A stretch of DNA of 5,089 nucleotides from an uncultured Micrococcales bacterium. GTDB taxonomy: Bacteria > Actinomycetota > Actinomycetes > Actinomycetales > Microbacteriaceae. Position numbers and translations under genes: made by a program. Where the stretch lies: assembly GCA_903927775.1 (NCBI GenBank), contig CAIYOE010000094.1, positions 1-5,089 on the forward strand, written 5' to 3'. Positions 1 to 5,089 of the stretch are shown here, piece after piece; the first letter of the stretch is position 1, and each line of letters opens with the position of its first letter. A model generated the notes under the pieces. That model had not been told where the DNA came from. It saw nothing but the letters and a program-made list of their open reading frames with translations, and ran no database searches.

Positions 1-49
1 AACGAAATCTTACCAAGACCCAACCTGGCAAACCGCGGTATTGCCTCGG
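1..49. other. Downstream intergenic remnant with a small hairpin
   Basis: These 49 bases follow the stop of the membrane protein gene. No start codon with a ribosome site is visible on the minus strand, so the next gene (trpC would be usual in Actinobacteria) begins outside the window. At 27-45 GGCAA and TTGCC bracket the palindrome ACCGCGGT, allowing a seven-pair hairpin with one bulged base and a CGCG loop. No T-tract follows, so this is not a convincing intrinsic terminator, and transcription may continue into the next gene. Confidence 0.35.
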
Positions 50-634
50 TTACTTTCGTTGGGCATCCCAGATTTGAATCGGGTCCTGGTCTTCCGGTGG
101 TGGCGAGTCAGCAGTTCCACCGATTACAGGTGAATCAAATCGGCTGCCCTGCTTTTTCAAGTTCCACTTTTTAACAGAGCTGGCTGTGATGATTTGCGCC
201 AGTACCAAAAGTAAAAGCACGAGGGCGAATATCCCGGTGTTCGCGGTCGTGGCAAAATGTGAGACCGGACCACCCACCACCTGGTTCGCCGGCATTGTAA
301 TTCCGGACTTCTGGCTAATCTTTGTGGCCAACGCAGGAGACATTGTATTGAAAATAGGCAGACAGAGAAAAATGGCTAACGCTGCGGTAACCGCCACACA
401 ACACCACGCGAACACCTGTTTTGCCCTACCTTGCAGAAACATAACCAGTATCAAGGTGGCGAGCTGTAGCCAAAGAAATCCGGTGAGAACCTGCCATGAT
501 TCGAGGCCGGTAGCTTTCAGCTCGCGGTTATGCCCGTCAAAGTCGTAGATTACTCGGTACCACGGTTGCCCTGCGAATACGAACGCGATCAGGGTCAAAC
601 CTAGCCACAACGGCAAAGCAGTCCTGCGTTTCAT
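50..634 (-). CDS. Trp biosynthesis-associated membrane protein (TIGR02234/Trp_oprn_chp type)
   Basis: This 194-residue protein resembles the actinobacterial family found next to trpE or trpC, whose biochemical role is unknown. Four membrane segments can be seen: about residues 6-22, which runs into the GQPWY motif, 47-67, 73-95 and 132-151. The loop between the third and fourth (about 96-131) is the longest outside region, and the basic MKRR start suggests a cytoplasmic N-terminus. The polar, proline- and acid-rich tail (about 165-194) ends DPIQIWDAQRK, similar in style to the short Trp-containing tails of this family. Four helices with N-in would put the tail in the cytoplasm. It lies 66 bases after trpE and is probably co-transcribed. 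A role in tryptophan or indole transport or in anchoring the enzymes is only a guess. Family assignment rests on context, topology and GQPW. Confidence 0.8.
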   Translation of the reverse strand: MKRRTALPLWLGLTLIAFVFAGQPWYRVIYDFDGHNRELKATGLESWQVLTGFLWLQLATLILVMFLQGRAKQVFAWCCVAVTAALAIFLCLPIFNTMSPALATKISQKSGITMPANQVVGGPVSHFATTANTGIFALVLLLLVLAQIITASSVKKWNLKKQGSRFDSPVIGGTADSPPPEDQDPIQIWDAQRK

Positions 635-639
635 TGGAT

Positions 640-644
640 TCCCC
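640..644 (-). promoter_or_regulatory. Ribosome binding site of the Trp-associated membrane protein gene
   Basis: GGGGA on the minus strand lies five bases before the ATG at 634. It decides the start: an in-frame TTG at 646 would place this site inside the gene and has no Shine-Dalgarno of its own. Confidence 0.6.
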
Positions 645-659
645 AAACTAGTGAAAATG

Positions 660-680
660 ACTCCCAGGCTATCTGGTAGT
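660..680 (-). repeat. Imperfect inverted repeat between trpE and the membrane protein gene
   Basis: On the minus strand ACTACCAG (680-673) can pair with CTGGGAGT (667-660) around a five-base loop, with one A-G mismatch. A short CATTTTC follows, so it vaguely resembles a weak terminator or attenuating hairpin in the 66-base gap, but the stem is short and the T-run is only four. It may be an mRNA processing or stability element, or chance. Confidence 0.3.
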
Positions 681-700
681 GCATAAAGCGTATGTCTCTT

Positions 701-2230
701 TTACAAGTGCACCAAGGTATTTGCAGAGGTAACCGCACGTGACGGGGCTCGCGCCTTGTCTACCGTCTCTTGGTACTCGCTTTCTGGAATCGAATCTAAA
801 ACCAAACCTGCGCCGGCTTGCACTCTGGCTACCCCGTCGCGGATGAATGCGGTTCTGATAGCTATCGCCAAGTCCGCGTTTCCCGCAAAGTCAAAATAAC
901 CAACCACGCCGCCATAAATTCCGCGTCCGGACTTTTCAAGTTCATCGATGATTTCGAGCGCTCTTGGCTTTGGTGCCCCGCTGAGCGTGCCGGCTGGGAA
1001 AGTAGCTCTAAAGACATCCACCGGGGTCAAGCCCTCTTGCACATTGCCTTCGACAGTGCTCACGAGGTGCATGATGTGGCTGAAACGATGCACCTGCATG
1101 AACTCGGTGACCGATACCGAGTTCGGTTGGCAAACCTTGAGTAAATCGTTTCGAGCTAGGTCTACCAGCATCAGATGCTCTGCGCGTTCTTTGGCGTCGG
1201 CTACAAGACCATTGGCCAGGTCTTGGTCGTCTTCGAACGTCTGGCCCCGAGGTCTTGATCCGGCTATCGGGTGGGTTATGGCTTTCCCGCCCTGCACTTT
1301 TACCAGGGCCTCAGGAGAGGAACCGATAACCGCGTAAGGTCCATCTTGGTCCTCAAAGTTCAGGAGGTACATGTAAGGGCTTGGGTTAAGTGCTCGAAGT
1401 ACGCGGTAAACATCCAAAGGCGATGCCGAGCATTCCATGTCGAATCGCTGCGAAAGCACGACTTGGAACACGTCTCCGACTCGAACGTACTCTTTGGCTG
1501 CCAAAATCGACGAAATGAAATCCGCCTTCTCGACTCTGGCCTTAGACACAATCTGGTCCGTGAGGTCCAGCTCTGCAAGTTGGCCAATTGCCGGCTTCAG
1601 AAGAGACTCCCGCATAAACGCTAGGCGTTCGACAGCACCGTGGTATGCGTCTTCGATTGAGGTATTCAGAGTGACAAAAATGTTGCTAACCAGCAGAAGG
1701 TTGCTAGTGAGATGATCCATGATCACGAGGTCTTGGAACATGGCGAACGCCATGACAGGCGCGTTGAAATCTGCTGTAGGCGCATTTGGCAGGTTTTCGA
1801 TTTGCCTCACCATGTCCCAGCCAATGAGTCCGACTAGTCCGCTTGTGAGCGGCGGAACATCCGAGATCGATGCGGAGGTCCAGGCTTGTTGGAGTTGGTT
1901 TAGCGCCTCTAAGGGGTTGGCGGATAGCTCGCTTCCGTCCGGTAGGGCGCTCTGGCCAGATTGTGAACTCCAGACAGGCGGATCGGTTGCATCGCCGTTT
2001 TTGTTACTTTGGGTCAATGTTCCGCGGTTGTTGACACCGATGAACGAATAGCGAGCCCATACCCCCTGCTCTGCCGATTCGAGCAGGAATGAACCCGGTT
2101 TGTCGGCAGCTAGTTTTTCAAAGATGGAAAGCGGTGTGTCACTTCCCGAAAACAGCGTCTGGATAACAGGGACGACCTTGTGCAGCTCGGCCAGTTCCTT
2201 GGCCTGCTGAAGTGAAAGGTTCAATGCCAT
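701..2230 (-). CDS. trpE: Anthranilate synthase component I
   Basis: TrpE converts chorismate to anthranilate, the first tryptophan-specific step, with ammonia from the glutaminase subunit TrpG (not in the window). The 509-residue product is of usual full length. The N-terminal domain has SFLLES at 47-52, the element that binds feedback-inhibiting tryptophan in studied enzymes, and NPSPYMYLL at 282-290. The C-terminal chorismate-binding domain shows GSSPEALVKV, HPIAGSRPRG (320-329), AKERAEHLMLVDLARNDL, HRFSHIMHLVSTVEG, FPAGTLSGAPKPRA, GIYGGVVGY and VQAGAGLVLDSIPESEYQET. These residues favour anthranilate over aminodeoxychorismate or isochorismate synthase, and the his/trp context agrees. No TrpG domain is fused. 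The start 7 bases after hisI has a modest ribosome site. Tryptophan sensitivity is inferred from the motif only. Confidence 0.96.
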   Translation of the reverse strand: MALNLSLQQAKELAELHKVVPVIQTLFSGSDTPLSIFEKLAADKPGSFLLESAEQGVWARYSFIGVNNRGTLTQSNKNGDATDPPVWSSQSGQSALPDGSELSANPLEALNQLQQAWTSASISDVPPLTSGLVGLIGWDMVRQIENLPNAPTADFNAPVMAFAMFQDLVIMDHLTSNLLLVSNIFVTLNTSIEDAYHGAVERLAFMRESLLKPAIGQLAELDLTDQIVSKARVEKADFISSILAAKEYVRVGDVFQVVLSQRFDMECSASPLDVYRVLRALNPSPYMYLLNFEDQDGPYAVIGSSPEALVKVQGGKAITHPIAGSRPRGQTFEDDQDLANGLVADAKERAEHLMLVDLARNDLLKVCQPNSVSVTEFMQVHRFSHIMHLVSTVEGNVQEGLTPVDVFRATFPAGTLSGAPKPRALEIIDELEKSGRGIYGGVVGYFDFAGNADLAIAIRTAFIRDGVARVQAGAGLVLDSIPESEYQETVDKARAPSRAVTSANTLVHL

Positions 2231-2235
2231 GCTTT

Positions 2236-2240
2236 ACCTA
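2236..2240 (-). promoter_or_regulatory. trpE ribosome binding site containing the hisI stop codon
   Basis: TAGGT on the minus strand combines the hisI stop TAG with a modest AGG(T) Shine-Dalgarno five bases before the trpE ATG at 2230. As at hisF-hisI, this suggests translational coupling. It also shows there is no room for a separate trp leader peptide or attenuator in front of trpE. Confidence 0.6.
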
Positions 2241-2588
2241 CTCGGCTTGCTGGTTGATTGCTCTAAAGATTTCAACCGTATCAAAACATGACTCGGTTCC
2301 GCTGTGGCAGGCGGCACCTGCTTCGTTCACCAGTATCAACAGGCTGTCACCATCGCAGTCAGCATGAATAGAGACGACCTGCTGCGTATTTCCACTCGTT
2401 GCGCCCTTGTGCCAAAGTTCTTGACGGCTTCGGGACCAGAACACGGTTTCCCCGGATTCGATTGTTCGCTGGAGTGATTCGCGGTTCATCCATGCCACCA
2501 TGAGCACCCGTTTACTGGTTGCCGACTGAATCACCGTTGTGATTAGACCACTTGCGTCGAAGGTCAATTGGGAAAAAAGAGTTTCCAT
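2238..2588 (-). CDS. hisI: Phosphoribosyl-AMP cyclohydrolase
   Basis: HisI opens the adenine ring of phosphoribosyl-AMP to give ProFAR, the third histidine step, as a Zn/Mg-dependent dimer in the cytosol. The 116-residue single-domain form is typical of organisms where HisE is separate. Family blocks are in order: [12 protein letters not shown] (10-21), [12 protein letters not shown] (28-39), [18 protein letters not shown] (50-67), DCDGD (77-81) and CHSGTESCF (94-102). The three zinc-ligand cysteines (78, 94, 101) and the metal-binding aspartates (77, 79, 81) are all present, so it should be active. It starts 8 bases after hisF with an AGGAG site that includes the hisF stop, and its own TAG stop lies in the ribosome binding site of trpE, 7 bases on. 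Confidence 0.97.
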   Translation of the reverse strand: METLFSQLTFDASGLITTVIQSATSKRVLMVAWMNRESLQRTIESGETVFWSRSRQELWHKGATSGNTQQVVSIHADCDGDSLLILVNEAGAACHSGTESCFDTVEIFRAINQQAE

Positions 2589-2593
2589 GGGCT

Positions 2594-2599
2594 CTCCTA
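2594..2599 (-). promoter_or_regulatory. hisI ribosome binding site containing the hisF stop codon
   Basis: The minus strand reads TAGGAG, where TAG is the hisF stop and AGGAG is a strong Shine-Dalgarno five bases before the hisI ATG at 2588. This geometry favours a terminating ribosome re-initiating on hisI, so the two proteins are probably translationally coupled. Confidence 0.75.
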
Positions 2600-3358
2600 T
2601 CGAACCGAGAAGCCGGCTGCGGCCAGTTCTGTTTTTGCCTGGTGGATAGTTACCGAGCCCTCGTGGAAAATGGATGCCGCCAAAATGGCGTCTGCCCCAG
2701 CTGCGGCGGCCGCTGGAAAATCACCGGCTTTACCGGCGCCGCCCGAGGCAATCACGGGCACCGCCGAAATGGCCCGAATGTCTCTGATCATTTGCGAGTC
2801 GAAGCCCGAGCGAGTGCCGTCGGCATCGATTGAGTTGACCAGTAGTTCACCCGCTCCCAAATCAATGGTTTTGCGAACCCAGTCCAGGGCATCGAGTTTG
2901 GTCTCGTTGCGTCCGCCGTGTGTGGTCACCAGATAGCCAGAGGCGGTCTTGGGCGAGCGTTTGAGGTCTAAGGAAATAACCAATACCTGGTTGCCAAATC
3001 GCTCGGCTATTTGACTCAGGAGCGCTGGATTGCTTATTCCAGCCGATCCGACAGAGACCTTATCGGCTCCAGCTGCCAAAAGCCTGGCTACGTCATCCAC
3101 GGCTCGAATTCCGCCGCCCACGGTCAGCGGAATGAACACCTGTTCGGCGCATCTTGTCACCAAGTCGTACATGGTTGAGCGGTTATCAACGGTTGCATTT
3201 ACGTCTAGGAACGTCAGTTCATCGGCGCCATCCCGGTAATAACGACTCGCCAGTTCTATTGGATCCCCGGCGTCGCGCAGGTTCGAGAAGTTAACACCCT
3301 TAACCACTCGCCCTTCGTCTACGTCAAGGCATGGAATCACTCGAATAGAGAGAGTCAT
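2597..3358 (-). CDS. hisF: Imidazole glycerol phosphate synthase, cyclase subunit
   Basis: HisF is the (beta-alpha)8-barrel cyclase that, using ammonia from its glutaminase partner HisH, converts PRFAR to imidazole glycerol phosphate and AICAR. The 253-residue product has the family's normal length. It begins [21 protein letters not shown]; the catalytic general acid/base pair is Asp12 (in CLDV) and Asp131 (in VISLDLKR). Phosphate-binding loops are visible as VGGGIR at 80-85 and SGGAG at 205-209, with [13 protein letters not shown] at 175-187 and AASIFH near the C-terminus. The start at 3358 is supported by AGGA six bases upstream and by the family N-terminus. HisH and HisA/PriA are not in the window, so its partner must be encoded elsewhere. 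The stop TAG is part of the hisI ribosome binding site. Confidence 0.97.
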   Translation of the reverse strand: MTLSIRVIPCLDVDEGRVVKGVNFSNLRDAGDPIELASRYYRDGADELTFLDVNATVDNRSTMYDLVTRCAEQVFIPLTVGGGIRAVDDVARLLAAGADKVSVGSAGISNPALLSQIAERFGNQVLVISLDLKRSPKTASGYLVTTHGGRNETKLDALDWVRKTIDLGAGELLVNSIDADGTRSGFDSQMIRDIRAISAVPVIASGGAGKAGDFPAAAAAGADAILAASIFHEGSVTIHQAKTELAAAGFSVR

Positions 3359-3364
3359 GAGGTG

Positions 3365-3368
3365 TCCT
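3365..3368 (-). promoter_or_regulatory. hisF ribosome binding site
   Basis: AGGA on the minus strand lies six bases before the ATG at 3358 and overlaps nothing else in the 11-base hisG-hisF gap. It fixes the hisF start there; an upstream in-frame extension to 3487 would overlap hisG by over 100 bases and adds residues foreign to the family. Confidence 0.8.
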
Positions 3369-3369
3369 A

Positions 3370-4221
3370 TTAAATTCGAGCTGCGTGGATCGCGCTTACC
3401 AGAATGGCTCGGGCGCCGAGTTCGTAGAGGGAATCCATGGTTGCATTGGTTTCGTTGCTCTTTACCAAGGCTCGAATCGCGACCCAATCGGCCTCGCGAA
3501 GCGGAGAAATAGTAGGTGATTCAATACCGGGCGTTAGAGCAGAGGCCTGGTCAACTAGATGCACAGGGCAGTCGTAGTCGAAAATCACGTATTCTCGCGC
3601 CACAAGTACGCCTTGCATTCTGCGCAAGAGCGTAGCCGACTTATCTGCGGAGTTTGGGGCTGCGATCAAATGAGCCGAGGAATCCAAAATAACCGGGCCG
3701 AAAATTTCTAGTCCGGCCTGGCGCAGAGTGTTTCCGGTGGAAACAACGTCGGCTACCGCGTCGGCTACGCCGAGGCGAACCGCGACTTCAACAGCGCCGT
3801 CCAGTGCGACCAAGTCAACGTTGATACTCTCGCGCTTTAGGAAATCCTCTACCAGCGATGGATAAGCGGTAGCAACGCGCATGCCGTTCAACTCAGAAAT
3901 GTGCTGGAACTTTCCGATTGGGGCGGCAAATCTGAAAGTGCTGCCGCCAAAACCGAGATCGGCCACGGACACGGCTTTGGAGCGGCTGTCAAGAAGCAGG
4001 TCTAATCCGGTGAATCCGGCATCGAGTGAGCCGGAACCAACGTAAGTTGCGATGTCGCGAGGACGAAGGTAGAAGAATTCGATTTGGTTTGTCGTGTCGA
4101 CTACGTGGAGGTCCTTGGGGTCTCGGCGTGTGGTGTAGCCCGCCTCCTTGAGCATCGCGATTGCAGACTCGCTAAGAATTCCCTTGTTTGGTACTGCTAC
4201 CCGCAGCATAGGATTCGACAT
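3370..4221 (-). CDS. hisG: ATP phosphoribosyltransferase, long form with regulatory domain
   Basis: HisG condenses ATP and PRPP to phosphoribosyl-ATP, the committed and usually histidine-inhibited step of histidine synthesis. At 283 residues it is the long form, which does not need HisZ. The N-terminal catalytic part starts [15 protein letters not shown] and contains [28 protein letters not shown] text at 49-72; the PRPP-binding loop is [14 protein letters not shown] at 153-166. The C-terminal ACT-like domain, from about residue 208, includes the characteristic [11 protein letters not shown] at 231-241. The ATG at 4221 is preferred to the in-frame ATG at 4209 because GGGA lies six bases before it and the second has no such site. 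It follows hisE by 48 bases and precedes hisF by 11. Histidine feedback is a family property, not shown here. Confidence 0.97.
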   Translation of the reverse strand: MSNPMLRVAVPNKGILSESAIAMLKEAGYTTRRDPKDLHVVDTTNQIEFFYLRPRDIATYVGSGSLDAGFTGLDLLLDSRSKAVSVADLGFGGSTFRFAAPIGKFQHISELNGMRVATAYPSLVEDFLKRESINVDLVALDGAVEVAVRLGVADAVADVVSTGNTLRQAGLEIFGPVILDSSAHLIAAPNSADKSATLLRRMQGVLVAREYVIFDYDCPVHLVDQASALTPGIESPTISPLREADWVAIRALVKSNETNATMDSLYELGARAILVSAIHAARI

Positions 4222-4227
4222 GATTGA

Positions 4228-4260
4228 TCCCGTCTGTGCATCGGGAGTATTACACCCGAG
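4228..4260 (-). promoter_or_regulatory. hisE-hisG gap with two mutually exclusive hairpins, one hiding the hisG ribosome binding site
   Basis: In the 48-base gap the minus strand carries TCGGG (4259-4255), then TCCCGA (4246-4241), then CGGGA (4232-4228). The middle segment can pair with the first, giving five base pairs extended by GT/AC across a T-T mismatch, or with the third, giving five base pairs over a nine-base loop. The third segment includes GGGA, the only plausible hisG Shine-Dalgarno, six bases before its ATG. The upstream hairpin would therefore free the site and the downstream one would hide it. The stems are short and could be chance; no known riboswitch class is recognised. Confidence 0.3.
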
Positions 4261-4283
4261 CTTTTAGTACTAAAAGTTTTTTT
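4261..4283. repeat. Perfect 16-base palindrome with T7 tract at the hisE stop
   Basis: CTTTTAGTACTAAAAG at 4261-4276 is its own reverse complement and contains the hisE stop codon. On the plus strand it is directly followed by seven T (4277-4283), so it reads as a weak, A+T-rich hairpin plus T-tract, terminator-like for transcription moving in the plus direction. On the minus strand the A-tract precedes the hairpin, so it would not terminate the his transcript. It could also be a protein-binding palindrome. The sequence fact is certain; any function is inference. Confidence 0.45.
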
Positions 4284-4533
4284 CCAGGTCAGCCAAGGAT
4301 ATGCCCTTGGCGGTCATCAGGACCTGCAGATGATAGATCAGTTGACTTATCTCTTCGGCGGTGCGCTCGTTGCCCTCGTATTCGGCAGCCATCCAAACCT
4401 CGGCGGCTTCTTCTACGATCTTCTTGCCGATGGTATGGACTCCGGCATCCAGCCACTTGACCGTTTGCGAATCCGTAGGGCGGTCAACGGCCTTTTCGCC
4501 GATTTCGGCGAGTAGCTGCTCAAAGGACTTCAT
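4270..4533 (-). CDS. hisE: Phosphoribosyl-ATP pyrophosphatase
   Basis: HisE hydrolyses phosphoribosyl-ATP to phosphoribosyl-AMP and pyrophosphate, the second step of histidine synthesis. The 87-residue, all-helical MazG-like protein has the usual length for stand-alone HisE. Visible signatures are [30 protein letters not shown] text at about residues 28-53, with the acidic EEAAE metal-binding cluster at 41-45, and [14 protein letters not shown] at 60-73, the form common in Actinobacteria. It is not fused to HisI, which is encoded separately about 1.7 kb downstream. The start MKSFEQLL fits the family N-terminus, but the only Shine-Dalgarno-like stretch (AGAGG) sits one base before the ATG, too close to work normally; a TAACCT box six bases upstream suggests a leaderless start instead. 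The gene ends in an A-rich tract and a stop codon lying inside a 16-base palindrome. Confidence 0.96.
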   Translation of the reverse strand: MKSFEQLLAEIGEKAVDRPTDSQTVKWLDAGVHTIGKKIVEEAAEVWMAAEYEGNERTAEEISQLIYHLQVLMTAKGISLADLEKNF

Positions 4534-4539
4534 GCCTCT

Positions 4540-4545
4540 AGGTTA
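4540..4545 (-). promoter_or_regulatory. Candidate -10 box for a leaderless hisE transcript
   Basis: On the minus strand TAACCT fits the TANNNT pattern of actinobacterial -10 elements and ends six bases before the hisE ATG. That distance would put the transcription start on the A of the ATG, the arrangement seen for leaderless genes. No convincing -35 hexamer is present at 16-18 bases upstream. The box lies in the 18-base rpe-hisE gap. A six-base degenerate match is weak evidence; hisE may simply be read through from rpe. Confidence 0.3.
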
Positions 4546-4551
4546 ACAGAA

Positions 4552-5089
4552 CTACCGATGCGAACAGCCTCGGTTAGCGGATTCCCTCAAGGCCTCGATT
4601 TGCGCGGCACGGTCTGTTGCTCTAAACACGGCACTGCCCGCCACAAATGTGTCGGCTCCCAGTTGAGCAACGCGTTCAATGTTGGTTTCGTCGATTCCGC
4701 CATCTACCTGAAGCCAAACATCCAGTTTTTCTGCATCGATGCGGCGACGCGCCTTAGCCACTTTTTGCAGCGTGGCTTCGATTAGAGATTGCCCGCCAAA
4801 GCCAGGTTCTACCGTCATGACCAATAGTTGGTCGAATTCGGCTAGAAGCTCCAAAAACGGTTCCACATCGGTTCCAGGTTTGATAGCCACCCCGGCTCTG
4901 GCACCAATGGAACGCAGGCGTCGGGCCAAGGCCACCGGGTCGCTGCTCGCCTCGGCGTGGAACGTAACGCTAAAGGCTCCGGCCTCGGCGTATCCGGGTG
5001 CCCAACGCTCCGGGTCATCTATCATCAGGTGCACATCGAGCGGTTTTGGCGCTACCTGTTGCATCCTTGTCACCATTGGGAGTCCAAAG
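4552..5089 (-). CDS. rpe: Ribulose-phosphate 3-epimerase, 5' end cut off by window edge
   Basis: Rpe interconverts D-ribulose 5-phosphate and D-xylulose 5-phosphate in the cytosolic pentose phosphate pathway. About 178 C-terminal residues of a protein usually near 220 are visible; the reading frame runs open to the window edge. The first visible residues, FGLPMV, match the family's internal GLPMV block, so the ATG at 5076 is internal and not the start. Visible signatures of the TIM-barrel family are DVHLMIDDPERW (the His is a metal ligand), VTFHAEA, MTVEPGFGGQ, the QVDGG block with the second catalytic Asp, and the phosphate-binding VAGSAVF near the C-terminus. The N-terminal SAD block and the HVDVMD metal/catalytic residues lie outside. 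It ends 18 bases before hisE in the same direction, so it probably heads the transcript or shares it; a link through pentose supply for PRPP is inference. Identification is secure. Confidence 0.96.
   Translation of the reverse strand, partial: FGLPMVTRMQQVAPKPLDVHLMIDDPERWAPGYAEAGAFSVTFHAEASSDPVALARRLRSIGARAGVAIKPGTDVEPFLELLAEFDQLLVMTVEPGFGGQSLIEATLQKVAKARRRIDAEKLDVWLQVDGGIDETNIERVAQLGADTFVAGSAVFRATDRAAQIEALRESANRGCSHR

Noticed and set aside
1..60. AACGAAA at 1-7 and TTTCGTT at 54-60 as flanking inverted repeats of a mobile element
   Set aside because: Seven bases, no transposase or target duplication, and one arm lies in the coding end of the membrane protein gene; chance is likelier.
186..548. 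Plus-strand open frame opposite the membrane protein gene
   Set aside because: No recognisable domain, low-complexity shadow of a real minus-strand gene, no ribosome site or neighbour in the same direction.
635..646. TTG at 646 as start of the membrane protein gene
   Set aside because: It adds only four residues, lacks a Shine-Dalgarno, and includes the GGGGA that properly serves the ATG at 634.
818..2051. Several plus-strand open frames and a minus-strand 75-codon frame within trpE
   Set aside because: All lie wholly inside a well-conserved full-length trpE, overlap one another, and show no family resemblance.
2552..3239. Plus-strand open frames opposite hisI and hisF
   Set aside because: Ala/Ser/Pro-rich text of antisense frames; they overlap each other and an intact hisF.
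3359..3487. In-frame upstream extension of hisF by 43 residues
   Set aside because: It would overlap most of the hisG C-terminal domain end, has no ribosome site, and adds residues foreign to HisF; the ATG at 3358 has AGGA at good spacing and the family N-terminus.
4246..4254. Possible extended -10 promoter (TGTAATAC region) for hisG in the hisE-hisG gap
   Set aside because: The match to TATAAT is partial and no -35-like hexamer is found at 16-18 bases; the stretch is better described as a hairpin loop.
4224..4785. Plus-strand open frames opposite hisE and rpe
   Set aside because: Antisense shadows of conserved genes with no domain or start signal.
4552..5076. ATG at 5076 as the start of rpe
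   Set aside because: The frame stays open to the window edge and the residues before it (FGLP) match the conserved internal block, so the gene simply begins outside the window.
1..5089. A novel defence, mobile or biosynthetic system
   Set aside because: Every gene is a recognisable core-metabolism gene in an order known from Actinobacteria; there are no insertion sequences, direct repeats, integrase, tRNA or compositional breaks that I can see.

Overview
The window holds one continuous minus-strand gene train for histidine and tryptophan biosynthesis from what looks like an actinobacterium. Three things point to Actinobacteria: the order hisF-hisI-trpE-Trp-associated membrane protein, the presence of that four-helix membrane protein itself, and the wording of conserved blocks such as [14 protein letters not shown] in HisE and AGAGLVLDSIPESEYQE in TrpE. 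G+C looks close to one half by eye. This would be low for soil Microbacteriaceae but fits small-genome freshwater members of that family (Rhodoluna/Aquiluna-like). The family placement is inference; no rRNA or other marker is present.

Layout in transcription order, from high to low coordinates: rpe (5' end outside the window, stop at 4552); 17-nt gap; hisE (4533-4270); 48-nt gap with a palindrome and two competing hairpins; hisG (4221-3370); 11-nt gap; hisF (3358-2597); 8-nt gap; hisI (2588-2238); 7-nt gap; trpE (2230-701); 66-nt gap; Trp-associated membrane protein (634-50); then 49 bases with no recognisable gene. No intergenic stretch approaches 300 bases, and I see no gene on the plus strand.

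How the genes work together: Rpe interconverts pentose phosphates that feed PRPP. HisG joins PRPP to ATP. HisE removes pyrophosphate, and HisI opens the purine ring. HisF, with HisH (not in the window), makes IGP and AICAR. TrpE, with an amidotransferase partner TrpG (not in the window), makes anthranilate, which also consumes PRPP one step later. HisA/PriA, HisH, HisB, HisC, HisD and the rest of trp lie elsewhere, probably with trpC/B/A further downstream.

All seven proteins look intact in their visible parts and carry their family motifs. This is an ordinary core-metabolism region; I found no mobile element, CRISPR, defence system or novel enzyme. The points worth a second look are regulatory: the hisE-hisG junction, a possible leaderless start for hisE, stop codons built into the ribosome binding sites of the next genes, and the lack of room for a classical trp leader before trpE.
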